Origin: DATGZX01 sp035296965
GTDB taxonomy: Bacteria; Planctomycetota; Planctomycetia; Gemmatales; Gemmataceae
NCBI GenBank assembly: GCA_035296965.1
Contig: DATGZX010000180.1
Coordinates: forward strand, 1-22,971
Direction: 5' to 3'
DNA: 22,971 bases
Below the pieces are notes generated by a model. It saw only the letters and a list, made by a program, of their open reading frames with translations. It did not search any database and was not told where the DNA came from. Made by a program: the position numbers and the translations under genes. Positions 6,628 through 13,411 of the stretch are shown here, piece after piece. Positions within the stretch are counted from its first letter, which is position 1; every line of letters starts with the position of its first letter.

Positions 6628-7965
6628 TCAACCCTCGGTGCTTGCGGCCCGCAGGAGTTTCTCGATTTCTTTATCGAGAACCTCGGGGCGAGGGCTGCCC
6701 AGCCATTTTTTCTTGATAATCCCTTTGTGATCGATCAGATACAAGGTCGGCCAGCCTTGAATATTCCAGTCGGTTGAGATGGGTCCGACTGTGCTGCCGC
6801 CGTTCCAGAAGGAACGCCAGGTAATGTGCTCTTGTTCGAGTGCCTTTTTCAGCTTGGTCTTATCCTTATCGCTGTTGACGCCAAGCAGTACAAACGATTT
6901 GCCTTCCATCTTTTTCACGAGCGACCGCTCGTGGGGGTACATGGCCCGGCAAGGCGGTCACCAATCCCCCCAGAAGTCGAGGAGCACCACCTTGCCCTTA
7001 TAGTCGGACAGCTTGAATCCCTTGCCTTCGAGGTCGAGGGCGCTGATCTCGGGCGCAGGTTTGCCCAGGCCGTGCAACTTCATGTCTGCCAGTTCTTTCC
7101 GAGCCTCGGTAAGGCGTCGTTTCTCCGCCGGACCCTGCTGCGTCGGCTTGCTCAGGTCGGCGATTGCGGCTTCCAGCAGTTTTTCGGCCTCGGGCTGCGA
7201 TTCCTCGTCCTTGTTCTTGAGCACCATCGCCAAGGCGTAGCGGGCCTGGCTCTTGATTTGCTCGGACGGGTTCTTGTCGGCTAGCCGGCGGAGATGCTTT
7301 TCCGCCCAAGACGGATCGTCATCTCGCCTTAGCCAGTCTGCCAGCGGCGCGAGCTGCCGGCGATCGACGAAGCGCTCCATAAGGAGGTCTACGGTATCGT
7401 TGTACAGTTTGGCGAGCTCCGGCGTGCCGCCGTACTGTGTCGCAGAGCCGACCCACAGGAGCAGCGCCAGAGCCTGGGGATGATCGAGATTCTGCCGGAC
7501 TTTCTGGGCGACCTGGGGCGCGAGTTCGGCTACGCCGTAGGGTGGAAACTGCGTCAGGGTCTTTTGGAGCTGGCCCAGGTCGGTGATGGCGGCCACTTTC
7601 TTGTTCAGCCCGGGTATGGCTTTCTTAGCCTGCGGGGTGCCGGGAGCATTGGCGACAACCCACGCCCACGCCTCGACGGCAACCGGGCTATCCGGATGGG
7701 TCTCGGCCAGTTTCAGGCAGCGGTCGGCATACGCAGCCGGTTGGGGCTGCTTGTCGAGCAGGGCCTCCTGTTCAGCCGGTTTGGCCTCTTGATAGGCTTT
7801 GGAAAAGGCTTGTTGTGCATCCGACCAGTCCTTCTTGATGGCGGCAAACTCCTTGGCCGGGTCGGCGTTGGCTTGCTTGCCCGGCTCGTCCGCCCGTGCG
7901 CCGGGCGACAGGCCGGACAGCCCAACGGCCACGCAGGCCGCCAGGCTGAAAACGAACAGCTTCAT
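6628..7965 (-). CDS. TlpA-like thioredoxin with in-frame UGA at the redox Cys; candidate selenoprotein
   Basis: The annotated product spans 445 codons. The frame is interrupted once, by TGA at 6958-6960 (codon 336), and continues in the same frame to 6628. Residues 1-25 form a signal peptide and about 30-290 an Ala-rich helical, TPR-like region. From about 293 a TlpA/AhpC-like thioredoxin domain follows: KPAPEISALDLEG, KVVLLDFWGDW, then UGA, then PPCRAMYPHE, FVLLGVNSD and the cis-Pro segment GWPTLYLID. Family members have Cys at the UGA position (WCxPC). The second Cys (339) and everything downstream are intact. A hairpin with bacterial SECIS features lies 31 bases past the UGA. UGA is a normal stop elsewhere in the window. 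AGGAGG precedes the ATG. A selenocysteine-containing periplasmic oxidoreductase is the favoured reading; a nonsense-mutated pseudogene is the alternative. Confidence 0.75.
6916..6933 (-). promoter_or_regulatory. Candidate bacterial SECIS hairpin
   Basis: On the minus-strand transcript CACGAGC pairs perfectly with GCUCGUG around the 4-base loop GGUC. The loop begins 32 bases after the in-frame UGA at 6958-6960. Bacterial SECIS elements are hairpins just downstream of the Sec codon, with a small apical loop containing G near its start, commonly about 16-37 bases from the UGA. This hairpin meets those rules, and its loop resembles the GGUC-type loop of E. coli formate dehydrogenase SECIS elements. 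It lies within coding sequence (PHERSLV). Confidence 0.6.
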
Positions 7966-8250
7966 GTGGGAGACCTCCTAAAAAATCCATGGTGCCTCGG
8001 ACTCCACAAGGACGGTGCCTTGCAAATGGTAAGAGGCTTCTCGATGGTCGATCATAACACGAAGGATAGGCTGATGCCCCTTGTAAACTCCCGGGTTGTG
8101 CTTTTCTTAGCCTCGGGGGCACAAACTTTGGCGATCACGGGCGTCGCACCGGAGCGGTGTCAGTGACTCTTGGAATGTGGTGCGGAAGCAAGGAGAACGC
8201 GGCTCGTTTCCAGGCAAGCTACGGCCTCTTCCATTCCTGGGGTCTTTAGG
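7966..8250. other. Intergenic region between the thioredoxin-like gene and mazF
   Basis: About 285 bp that must include the promoter of the thioredoxin-like gene. Its ribosome binding site AGGAGG lies at 7974-7979. The only other structure found is the second copy of the 26-bp dispersed repeat (8081-8106). No gene was recognised. Confidence 0.45.
8081..8106. repeat. 26-bp dispersed repeat, copy 2
   Basis: This matches the stretch at 2321-2346 in 25 of 26 bases and has the same orientation. It lies upstream of the thioredoxin-like gene. The flanks share nothing obvious with the first copy. Confidence 0.6.
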
Positions 8251-8634
8251 TCAAATTCCCAGCAGCGGTTTGACCTTGGCTCTCACCTCGGCGACAACTT
8301 CGGGGGGTGCGACACCTGCGTAATCGACGGCACGAACTTGCCAGTCGGCGCTTCGAATGTGGTCGCTCAAGATAACGCCCGCGACGCCCAAGCCCTCCGG
8401 TAGCGTTACCTCGAATGGATAGTTCTTGATCTGAGAGGTGATGGGACATACGACGCAGAGCCCGGCCTTGGCATTGTAATAAGCCGGCGACAGCACCAAT
8501 GCTGGCGTTCGTCTCGCCTGCTCGCGACCCGCTTGCGGTGAGAAAGAGAGCCAGACTAAATGTCCGGCGTCCGGGACGTAGCCCGAGCTACCACGACTCC
8601 CGCCCGAGGGCCTGGCCCCAGTCCGTTTCGCCAT
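8251..8634 (-). CDS. mazF: MazF/PemK-family toxin (mRNA interferase)
   Basis: A ribosome-independent endoribonuclease of a type II toxin-antitoxin pair. The sequence follows MazF closely: YVPDAGHLVWLSFSPQAG.EQA with the catalytic-loop Arg (ARRTPALVLSP), YN.KAGLCVVCPITSQIK.YPFEV, then GVILSDHIRSADW. The usual roles of these segments in E. coli MazF are RNA binding and catalysis. Length is 127 residues from ATG 8634, with about 18 residues before the family's normal start. An internal start nearer YVPD is possible but no good alternative codon was seen. It overlaps the end of mazE by 47 bp, as in a translationally coupled TA operon. The call is secure. Confidence 0.92.
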   Translation of the reverse strand: MAKRTGARPSGGSRGSSGYVPDAGHLVWLSFSPQAGREQARRTPALVLSPAYYNAKAGLCVVCPITSQIKNYPFEVTLPEGLGVAGVILSDHIRSADWQVRAVDYAGVAPPEVVAEVRAKVKPLLGI

Positions 8635-8827
8635 GCCGGTTCTCCGGTGTGATGCCCGCGACCAATTCTTCCAGGGAGTATTCCCTTGAAGGCGGGCGCA
8701 ACATGATTCCGCCCTCCAGGATGGAAACGTCCAGGTCCATTCCTTCCTTGAGCCGCAAATCCTTGACATACGCACCGGGAATGCGCACCGCCAGGCTATT
8801 GCCCCATTTACCGATCTGTGTTCGCAT
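8588..8827 (-). CDS. mazE: MazE/AbrB-type antitoxin
   Basis: A 79-residue SpoVT/AbrB-fold antitoxin. The sequence begins MRTQIGKWGNSLAVRIP, the typical swapped-hairpin DNA-binding domain. LKEGMDLDVSILEGGIML follows, and then a flexible toxin-binding tail (REYSLEELVAGITPENRH). GGGAG sits seven bases before the ATG at 8827. An upstream in-frame ATG at 8881 would add residues not found in the family. It precedes and overlaps mazF. A palindrome just upstream probably mediates autorepression. Confidence 0.92.
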   Translation of the reverse strand: MRTQIGKWGNSLAVRIPGAYVKDLRLKEGMDLDVSILEGGIMLRPPSREYSLEELVAGITPENRHGETDWGQALGRESW

Positions 8828-8845
8828 GCTCAATCTCCCAATGTC

Positions 8846-8858
8846 TATACATCGTATA
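8846..8858 (-). promoter_or_regulatory. Palindromic operator candidate of mazEF
   Basis: TATAC-ATC-GTATA is a perfect 5-bp-armed palindrome 19 bp before the mazE start and lies in an AT-rich stretch that could overlap the -10 box. MazE antitoxins and MazEF complexes bind palindromes in their own promoters, so autoregulation here is plausible. Confidence 0.5.
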
Positions 8859-8889
8859 TCAACGAAATGCTCGGCCGTCAAGCGCGAGT

Positions 8890-8909
8890 AAAGGTGTCAG
8901 GACCCTTTT
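8890..8909. repeat. Solo copy of the RAYT/REP element end
   Basis: The 20 bases are identical to the left inverted end of the element at 3122-3315. No partner end or transposase remnant was found within several hundred bases. It lies between mazE and the VOC-family gene. Confidence 0.7.
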
Positions 8910-8951
8910 CCGTGTGAAACGCCGACGAAGAACCAGCAGTTGTCAGTAGCC

Positions 8952-9386
8952 TCAGGAAGCAAAGGTGTTAAGCCTCCGCTGCATTTCCTCGGGCGATACG
9001 ATTTCTTTGCGCGTGGAGATGGTCCAGGTGTTGCCGAAGGGATCGACGACGCGCCCCTCACGGAATCCAAAAAACATGTCGGTCATCGGGATCGTCACCT
9101 TGGCACCGGCAGCAATGGCCTGTTCGAAGATTGCGTCGGAGTCCTCAACGAAGAGTTGGGCCAGCAGCGGGTGAGCCGGCCAACCCTGCATCGGTTCAGC
9201 GAGGTTCAAGCGTGAATCGCCGATTATCAGCTCAGAGTGCGCGATGGTTCCGTCCGGCATCGTGAGGCGAACCTTCTCCTCTGCGCCAAATGCCTTCTTG
9301 TAAAACTCGATTGCTTTTTCCGCACCTCGAACGATGGTGTTCGGAGTGATCGTATGATAGCCCTCTGGGATCGGTCGGACGCTCAT
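8952..9386 (-). CDS. PhnB-like VOC-family protein
   Basis: A 144-residue protein of the vicinal oxygen chelate fold, PhnB/glyoxalase-like subgroup. The start (PEGYHTITPNTIVRGAEKAIEFYKKAFGAEE) gives the family's first beta-alpha-beta unit. The second module begins with AQLFVEDSDAIFEQAIAAGAKV and ends with RVVDPFGNTWTIST. Members of this group include uncharacterised single-domain proteins, bleomycin-resistance relatives and lyases, so no substrate can be named. AGGAGA precedes the ATG. The family call is strong and the specific activity is unknown. Confidence 0.9.
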   Translation of the reverse strand: MSVRPIPEGYHTITPNTIVRGAEKAIEFYKKAFGAEEKVRLTMPDGTIAHSELIIGDSRLNLAEPMQGWPAHPLLAQLFVEDSDAIFEQAIAAGAKVTIPMTDMFFGFREGRVVDPFGNTWTISTRKEIVSPEEMQRRLNTFAS

Positions 9387-9532
9387 GGGTTGTCTCCTCG
9401 AGAAGAATAATCTATGTCAGATCCAATTTATACAATACATTGCTCCGGCGCCAGCTATCAGTTAACCTATCCTGAGTGCTCCGGCTTGGTACACAGGCGT
9501 CTTGGGCACTCGCTGCCAGGGCCTTGGAATTT

Positions 9533-10039
9533 ATGATCGCCGCCGTCATTTGTCAGCTCGTCCTGCTGATTTACCACCAGATCACAACCTTCGTCGATCT
9601 CTATCCGTTCAACGGCGCCAGGAACTACTCGGCCCGAGAACGATTGGCCGAGATGGGAGTAAATGCTGCACTCATGAGCCTGGCTCCCATCGGCTTTACG
9701 CTCAATCTCCATGGCCTCATGCTATTTGGTGTCATTTATTACTTCGTCCTCTTCGGGGTGGAGATAGTGATATGGTGGATACCGTACTTCACTGTCCCGT
9801 CGGGGTGCTGGCGCAGGGCGTACAACCTCGTCCTTTCCGTCGCAACTTCCAACTTCGAGAAGGGCGACGCCCTGGAGCATTGGCTGGCCGTTCATCAACG
9901 GCTACACGACGGCACCCTCACCGTTGTGCCTAAACGTGGCGGCCGGATCGTTCCCAATCTCGAGCACACGCTCCTGCACGGCTGGACGCTGGTCACTGCA
10001 ATAACAACACTCATTGCTTACAACGGGTCGCGTATCTAA
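9533..10039 (+). CDS. Membrane protein, function unknown
   Basis: A 168-residue protein not recognised beyond being membrane-bound. Hydrophobic segments are visible near residues 1-20 (MIAAVICQLVLLIYHQITTF) and about 60-90 (LMLFGVIYYFVLFGVEIVIWW). A possible third segment lies near the C-terminus (TLVTAITTLIAYN). A conserved-looking loop, DLYPFNGARNYSARERLAEMG, sits between the first two. The ATG at 9533 was chosen with AGGG about 11 bases upstream. An in-frame ATG at 9476 or TTG at 9524 would lengthen the N-terminus and cannot be ruled out. It stands alone on the plus strand, divergent from the VOC gene. Confidence 0.65.
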   Translation: MIAAVICQLVLLIYHQITTFVDLYPFNGARNYSARERLAEMGVNAALMSLAPIGFTLNLHGLMLFGVIYYFVLFGVEIVIWWIPYFTVPSGCWRRAYNLVLSVATSNFEKGDALEHWLAVHQRLHDGTLTVVPKRGGRIVPNLEHTLLHGWTLVTAITTLIAYNGSRI

Positions 10040-10062
10040 TGACGGCGCGGGATTCGGCTGTA

Positions 10063-10104
10063 GGTCAGGTTTCCAACTTGACCGGACAGATTGGAAATCT
10101 GTCC
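10063..10104. repeat. Double extragenic palindrome (REP-like)
   Basis: Two adjacent hairpins with 3-base loops. GGTCAGGTT pairs with AACTTGACC (10063-10083, one wobble), and GGACAGATT pairs perfectly with AATCTGTCC (10084-10104). A TGTAGGTC...GTCCTAC frame surrounds them. Paired hairpins of this text are a common interspersed repeat in planctomycete genomes, where they are often misannotated as short proteins. It lies 23 bp after the membrane-protein gene. Confidence 0.6.
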
Positions 10105-10164
10105 TACGAAGCTGCCGAATCAAGCACGGTGATATAGAGTCCGTGCATTCACGTCGCTACAAGG

Positions 10165-10322
10165 TACGCGCCGCCCGCCGAGCAGTTCCAGCTCGTGCAG
10201 GTTCTCATTGAACGCGTCGATTTCGAGGGGCGCAGGGCAAAGTGACGATCAACTTCCGTCCCGACAGCCTCCCATCTCAAGAAGCCGCGAGGGCCGACCC
10301 AAACAAGGAGACCAACCCATGA
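10165..10322 (+). pseudogene. C-terminal tail of a serine recombinase, frameshifted
   Basis: One frame reads PAEQFQLVQVLIERVDFEG. After a one-base shift near 10235 the next frame reads GKVTINFRPD and runs to TGA at 10320-10322. Together they match the end of large zinc-ribbon serine recombinases, where a coiled coil is followed by LVERVDYDG...GKVTITFHP. The resolvase catalytic domain is absent. The final TGA overlaps an ATG that opens a short frame (MTTLHTIE) after AAGGAG, which looks like the lost downstream gene of the former element. The remnant borders the conjugation island. Confidence 0.6.
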
Positions 10323-10433
10323 CCACGCTTCACACCATCGAGTGAACTTGCCCTCTGCGCCGACGCGGCCGGGCAGGTCGGCAACCATTGCCGGTGGGGC
10401 CGGTGCCGTTGCCCACTGAGCGGATGGAGTCTT

Positions 10434-12416
10434 TCATCGACAGGCCGGTCCTATGCTGCTGCCACGTGTCTGCTTATCGGCCTTGTCGACTCGGGCTGTG
10501 GGATCGGCAAAACAACAATATGCCAGCCAGGTTGGATCATTGGGGAACTGCCCACGCACCGATAGGCGTGTTTTCCACAGGGCATCACCGATTGGGAGTC
10601 CCTTGGCCAGCAGTCCGTAGAAAATCTCGGCGAAAGCCAGGGCGGCATCGTCGGTGACGCGCCATAAAGTGCCTACGAAGCCGCCGCAACCCAGGCGGAT
10701 CAATTCCGCTCCCCAGGAACCGAGTTGCGTCAAAGAATAGCCGATCCGGCCCGTATTGCATGCGTTAAAGAAGATCAAAGGGGCGGATTGCCGCAGCGCT
10801 GCCGTCATGCTCGGCGGTAGTTCTCCGGCCGTGAACACACCGTCCTCGAGCAATACAGCCGATGCATCCGCCCGCGACATGCCGCCGAAGGCTCCGTGCG
10901 AGACCAGGTGGAATAAATCGAAATCGGCTTGCTGAAGCGCTTCCCGCACGGCACCCCGGTGAGCCTCCAGGATGCGCACGTGGGCGCCCTGGCTGGTCAG
11001 CGAACGGATTACCTCAAGTTCCTTCTCCATATTGTCGAGTTTGGCTTCTTTGTTCAGCGGGACTGGCTCGGGCCGTGACATACGTTGCACGGCCTGAGGA
11101 TCAAAGTCGCGATGACTCGCCTTTCCCCCCGTGGCCACCGCGCAAACTCGGTCCAACACAAATCGATCGGTAGTCGCGGGGCCGCGCAACCAGCGGCCCA
11201 GGGCAAACGACTCGCCCCAGAACGGGAGTTGCTCCATTTCCGGCGTGCTGGAATTGAGCCGACAAGGCTTAAGCAATTCCCAGGGGATGTGGGGGTCGTC
11301 CGTGAAGATCATCACGGTGAAGACCCCGCGGGAGGTAAGCGTCCAGCAAAGCTCCTGGAGCTTTACCGGCAGCAGCTGTTGGAAAAGTCGGTTGCCCACC
11401 TCGGCGAGCCGCTCATTCCCCTGCCAAGCAGGCCCAGCTGCGTCGTTGTTGAGGCATTCGAGCTGCTGAGATACCCAGTCCGCGACGTTGGCATTCAGAT
11501 CGACGGTGCCAAGGTCGCCGTAGGCGACCATCGGCACGTCGCGAAGTCTTGGATCGTCAGAGAACAAGGAAAAGTGCAGCCGTCCACGCCTGGTGCGGTA
11601 CTCGTGCACGAAAATGGTGACTGCCGGCGCCGGCCCCTCTCCGGCGCGCAACCTAATTTCGCCCTGCGGAGATGCGGTCTCTTGCGTTTGGGGTTGGTCC
11701 CCGGTCACGACCGTAGGCTCGAGATCGATCGAGCCGAGTGGGCGCCCGTCCTGGACAAAGTCGAGCATGATCCGCCCGGGACCAACCTCTTCGCCAGTGA
11801 GAAGAAAGTGGATTGGTTTCGAGTCACCTGCGCGCGGGACCAAGATTTCTGCATGCGTGTTGCCCTGGATGCTGAAGTTCTCCGCCGTTACATAGACCGT
11901 CACGCGAATCTGATCAGAGACCTCCAGGTCGATGGGGATGTCGTGTGGGTGCCGCCCGGAAACGGTGACGATCTGCACGCGGAGATTAGTCGCTTGGCCG
12001 ACGCGAGCCTTTTTTGGAAAAGAAACGTCGGTGTAACGGCGAATCATCTCCTTGTCCTGGCTACGTGACACTGGAGTGAGCGCGCTGGTTGAATCCTCTC
12101 CACTTCGTTCCGCACGATAACCCCCAGCGATGGCCTCGGGAAAGATCCGCAAAATATCACCGCTCCGCAAACCGGACTCGCCGACAGTCAGGCGTCCATC
12201 TAGCCGTCGCGTGTCACCGGGGTTCTCCGGGTCGACAAGCTCGACTACGGGTCGCTGACCGCCGTCCTCTTTACGTTCCAGCGGCCACCCCCGCAACTGG
12301 AAAAAGGCAGCGGCCAGTTCATAAAGCAGCTGATCAAGCGCCACTTCGATCTCGAACCTTTCACCCGACGGAGCCTCAAGGTACAAGTTGATGCGCGCTT
12401 GGCCAGCATTCGACAT
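10434..12416 (-). CDS. Ubl domain - beta-sandwich - CHAT protease
   Basis: A 660-residue predicted cysteine protease effector. Residues about 7-97 form a ubiquitin-like beta-grasp domain ending in SGDILRIFPEAIAGG, almost the same as the N-terminus of the E2 protein at 18675. Residues about 125-240 look like a beta-rich Ig-type domain. The C-terminal part is a CHAT (caspase-like, clan CD) peptidase: the PWELL motif near 378-382, catalytic His507 in LVSHGAF and Cys553 in FFNACNTG, then GFVGTLWRVTD. The His-Cys pair is intact, so the enzyme should be active. No signal peptide is present. The Ubl ends with Gly98-Gly99, so proteolysis after it would expose a diglycine end; that is speculation. It is divergent from the RING/E1/WD40 operon and shares a 272-bp intergenic region with it. 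Confidence 0.88.
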   Translation of the reverse strand: MSNAGQARINLYLEAPSGERFEIEVALDQLLYELAAAFFQLRGWPLERKEDGGQRPVVELVDPENPGDTRRLDGRLTVGESGLRSGDILRIFPEAIAGGYRAERSGEDSTSALTPVSRSQDKEMIRRYTDVSFPKKARVGQATNLRVQIVTVSGRHPHDIPIDLEVSDQIRVTVYVTAENFSIQGNTHAEILVPRAGDSKPIHFLLTGEEVGPGRIMLDFVQDGRPLGSIDLEPTVVTGDQPQTQETASPQGEIRLRAGEGPAPAVTIFVHEYRTRRGRLHFSLFSDDPRLRDVPMVAYGDLGTVDLNANVADWVSQQLECLNNDAAGPAWQGNERLAEVGNRLFQQLLPVKLQELCWTLTSRGVFTVMIFTDDPHIPWELLKPCRLNSSTPEMEQLPFWGESFALGRWLRGPATTDRFVLDRVCAVATGGKASHRDFDPQAVQRMSRPEPVPLNKEAKLDNMEKELEVIRSLTSQGAHVRILEAHRGAVREALQQADFDLFHLVSHGAFGGMSRADASAVLLEDGVFTAGELPPSMTAALRQSAPLIFFNACNTGRIGYSLTQLGSWGAELIRLGCGGFVGTLWRVTDDAALAFAEIFYGLLAKGLPIGDALWKTRLSVRGQFPNDPTWLAYCCFADPTARVDKADKQTRGSSIGPACR

Positions 12417-12688
12417 GAGTTACTCCGCTGCAAGTCGGAATCGCGAGGCTCGCTCCCACACGGGGGACGAAAACATTGAACCAAAGCTTCGATCATTATT
12501 CACTTGCATGCGCCGCCAGCCAAATTGGGGGGACTTGCTCATTCAGTATATCCAGCCACGCAATGGGAAAACCGCGAAATGAAACGAATTTCAGCACCTG
12601 GGGCCATTCGTTGGTTGGCAGCCTCTTCACCTCGCACCCGTTGCCGTGTATGCTGGAAGCCAAACCCCGCAACCGCTTGGAGTACGCC
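12417..12688. promoter_or_regulatory. Divergent intergenic region between CHAT and RING genes
   Basis: 272 bp separating the two divergent transcription units of the island, so it must hold both promoters. No convincing -35/-10 pair with proper spacing was found. The plus-strand ribosome binding site (GGAG near 12679) lies at its right end. The RING frame is open through this region from 12476, but the translated extension has no domain-like character. Confidence 0.4.
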
Positions 12689-13411
12689 ATGACCAGCCCT
12701 GAAAGCTCCCAAGCCGCCTATCCCAAATCGGGTCTTCAGAAACTCCTCGGTCTGGAAGCAGACCTCGGCATCGCGATGGCCGCCGATCCACTCAATGCCA
12801 ACCTGCCCGATCTGCACCTGCGTGTGACCAGCCTGAACTCTGCATGGTTCGCCCGGACATGCAAGGAGTGCAAGGACACCTTTCGCGAGGGCGATCAGGT
12901 GCGCTTGTGCCCCAAGTGCGGCGAACCGTTCCACGACGACGGCCAGTTCAGCCTGCATTGCTGGCAGCAGCACTTTGCCGGCGGCAAGCCTTGCAAGGAG
13001 AAGGGGGACCCCCGTTTCGGCGCCACGACCGCTTGCGACTTCCGCAGGAGCGAGCCGTTAGCAGACACGGCGGGTGTCGCAGCTGCCGCGGCTGGACAGG
13101 GCCCGCATTCCGCTCCGCCCGTGGGACTGGTGAGACAGTTTTTGAGCGGCCTGGAAAGTGTATGGCGGCCCTTCGGCGAGCAGCAAACGATTCGGATCGT
13201 CGCAGGAACCACGCTGGTGGGTCGAACTTGTCCCTGGTGCCGCTCGCGGGTCCGGGCTGGAGAATATGCTGTGGCCTGCCCATGCGGGTGTGGCACCTAC
13301 TTCCACCAGGATGTCTTTCGCCGCCTCACGTGCTGGAACGAGTGGCACAGAAAAGAAGGGAACGATTACTGTCCCAACACGGGGCGCCGCCTGCCCGGTG
13401 TGGCCTCATGA
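12689..13411 (+). CDS. Double RING-like zinc protein, E3 candidate
   Basis: A 240-residue protein with two predicted binuclear treble-clef (prokaryotic RING-like) modules. Module 1 has C58-x2-C61, C74-x2-C77, H82, H90, C91, H95 and C102. Module 2 has C181-x2-C184, C197-x-C199-x-C201, H206, C215, H220 and C228. A low-complexity linker (about 120-145) and a short segment PVGLVRQFL...RPF separate them. Prokaryotic RING-like domains are known next to E1/E2/JAB genes and are proposed E3-type adaptors. The next gene is an E1-like enzyme with a 4-base ATGA overlap, so co-translation is likely. The start at 12689 is favoured by GGAG about seven bases upstream over an open frame from 12476. The zinc ligands are seen; ligase function is inferred. 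Confidence 0.8.
   Translation: MTSPESSQAAYPKSGLQKLLGLEADLGIAMAADPLNANLPDLHLRVTSLNSAWFARTCKECKDTFREGDQVRLCPKCGEPFHDDGQFSLHCWQQHFAGGKPCKEKGDPRFGATTACDFRRSEPLADTAGVAAAAAGQGPHSAPPVGLVRQFLSGLESVWRPFGEQQTIRIVAGTTLVGRTCPWCRSRVRAGEYAVACPCGCGTYFHQDVFRRLTCWNEWHRKEGNDYCPNTGRRLPGVAS

Noticed and set aside
6628..6942. Separate 104-residue gene starting at ATG 6942
   Set aside because: It starts inside the thioredoxin fold, three codons past the second redox Cys, lacks a ribosome binding site and is in frame with the upstream gene. It is the continuation of one protein.
6940..6960. UGA read as tryptophan (alternative genetic code)
   Set aside because: Several clear genes in the window end in TGA (GYD, RING-like, WD40, the unrecognised gene of the E2-JAB operon), so UGA is a stop here.
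11085..12068. 327-residue plus-strand frame inside the CHAT gene
   Set aside because: Antisense shadow of a strong, motif-bearing gene, with no family features.
12590..12660. Promoter TTGGCA...TATGCT for the RING operon
   Set aside because: The boxes are about 28 bases apart, too far for a sigma70 promoter.
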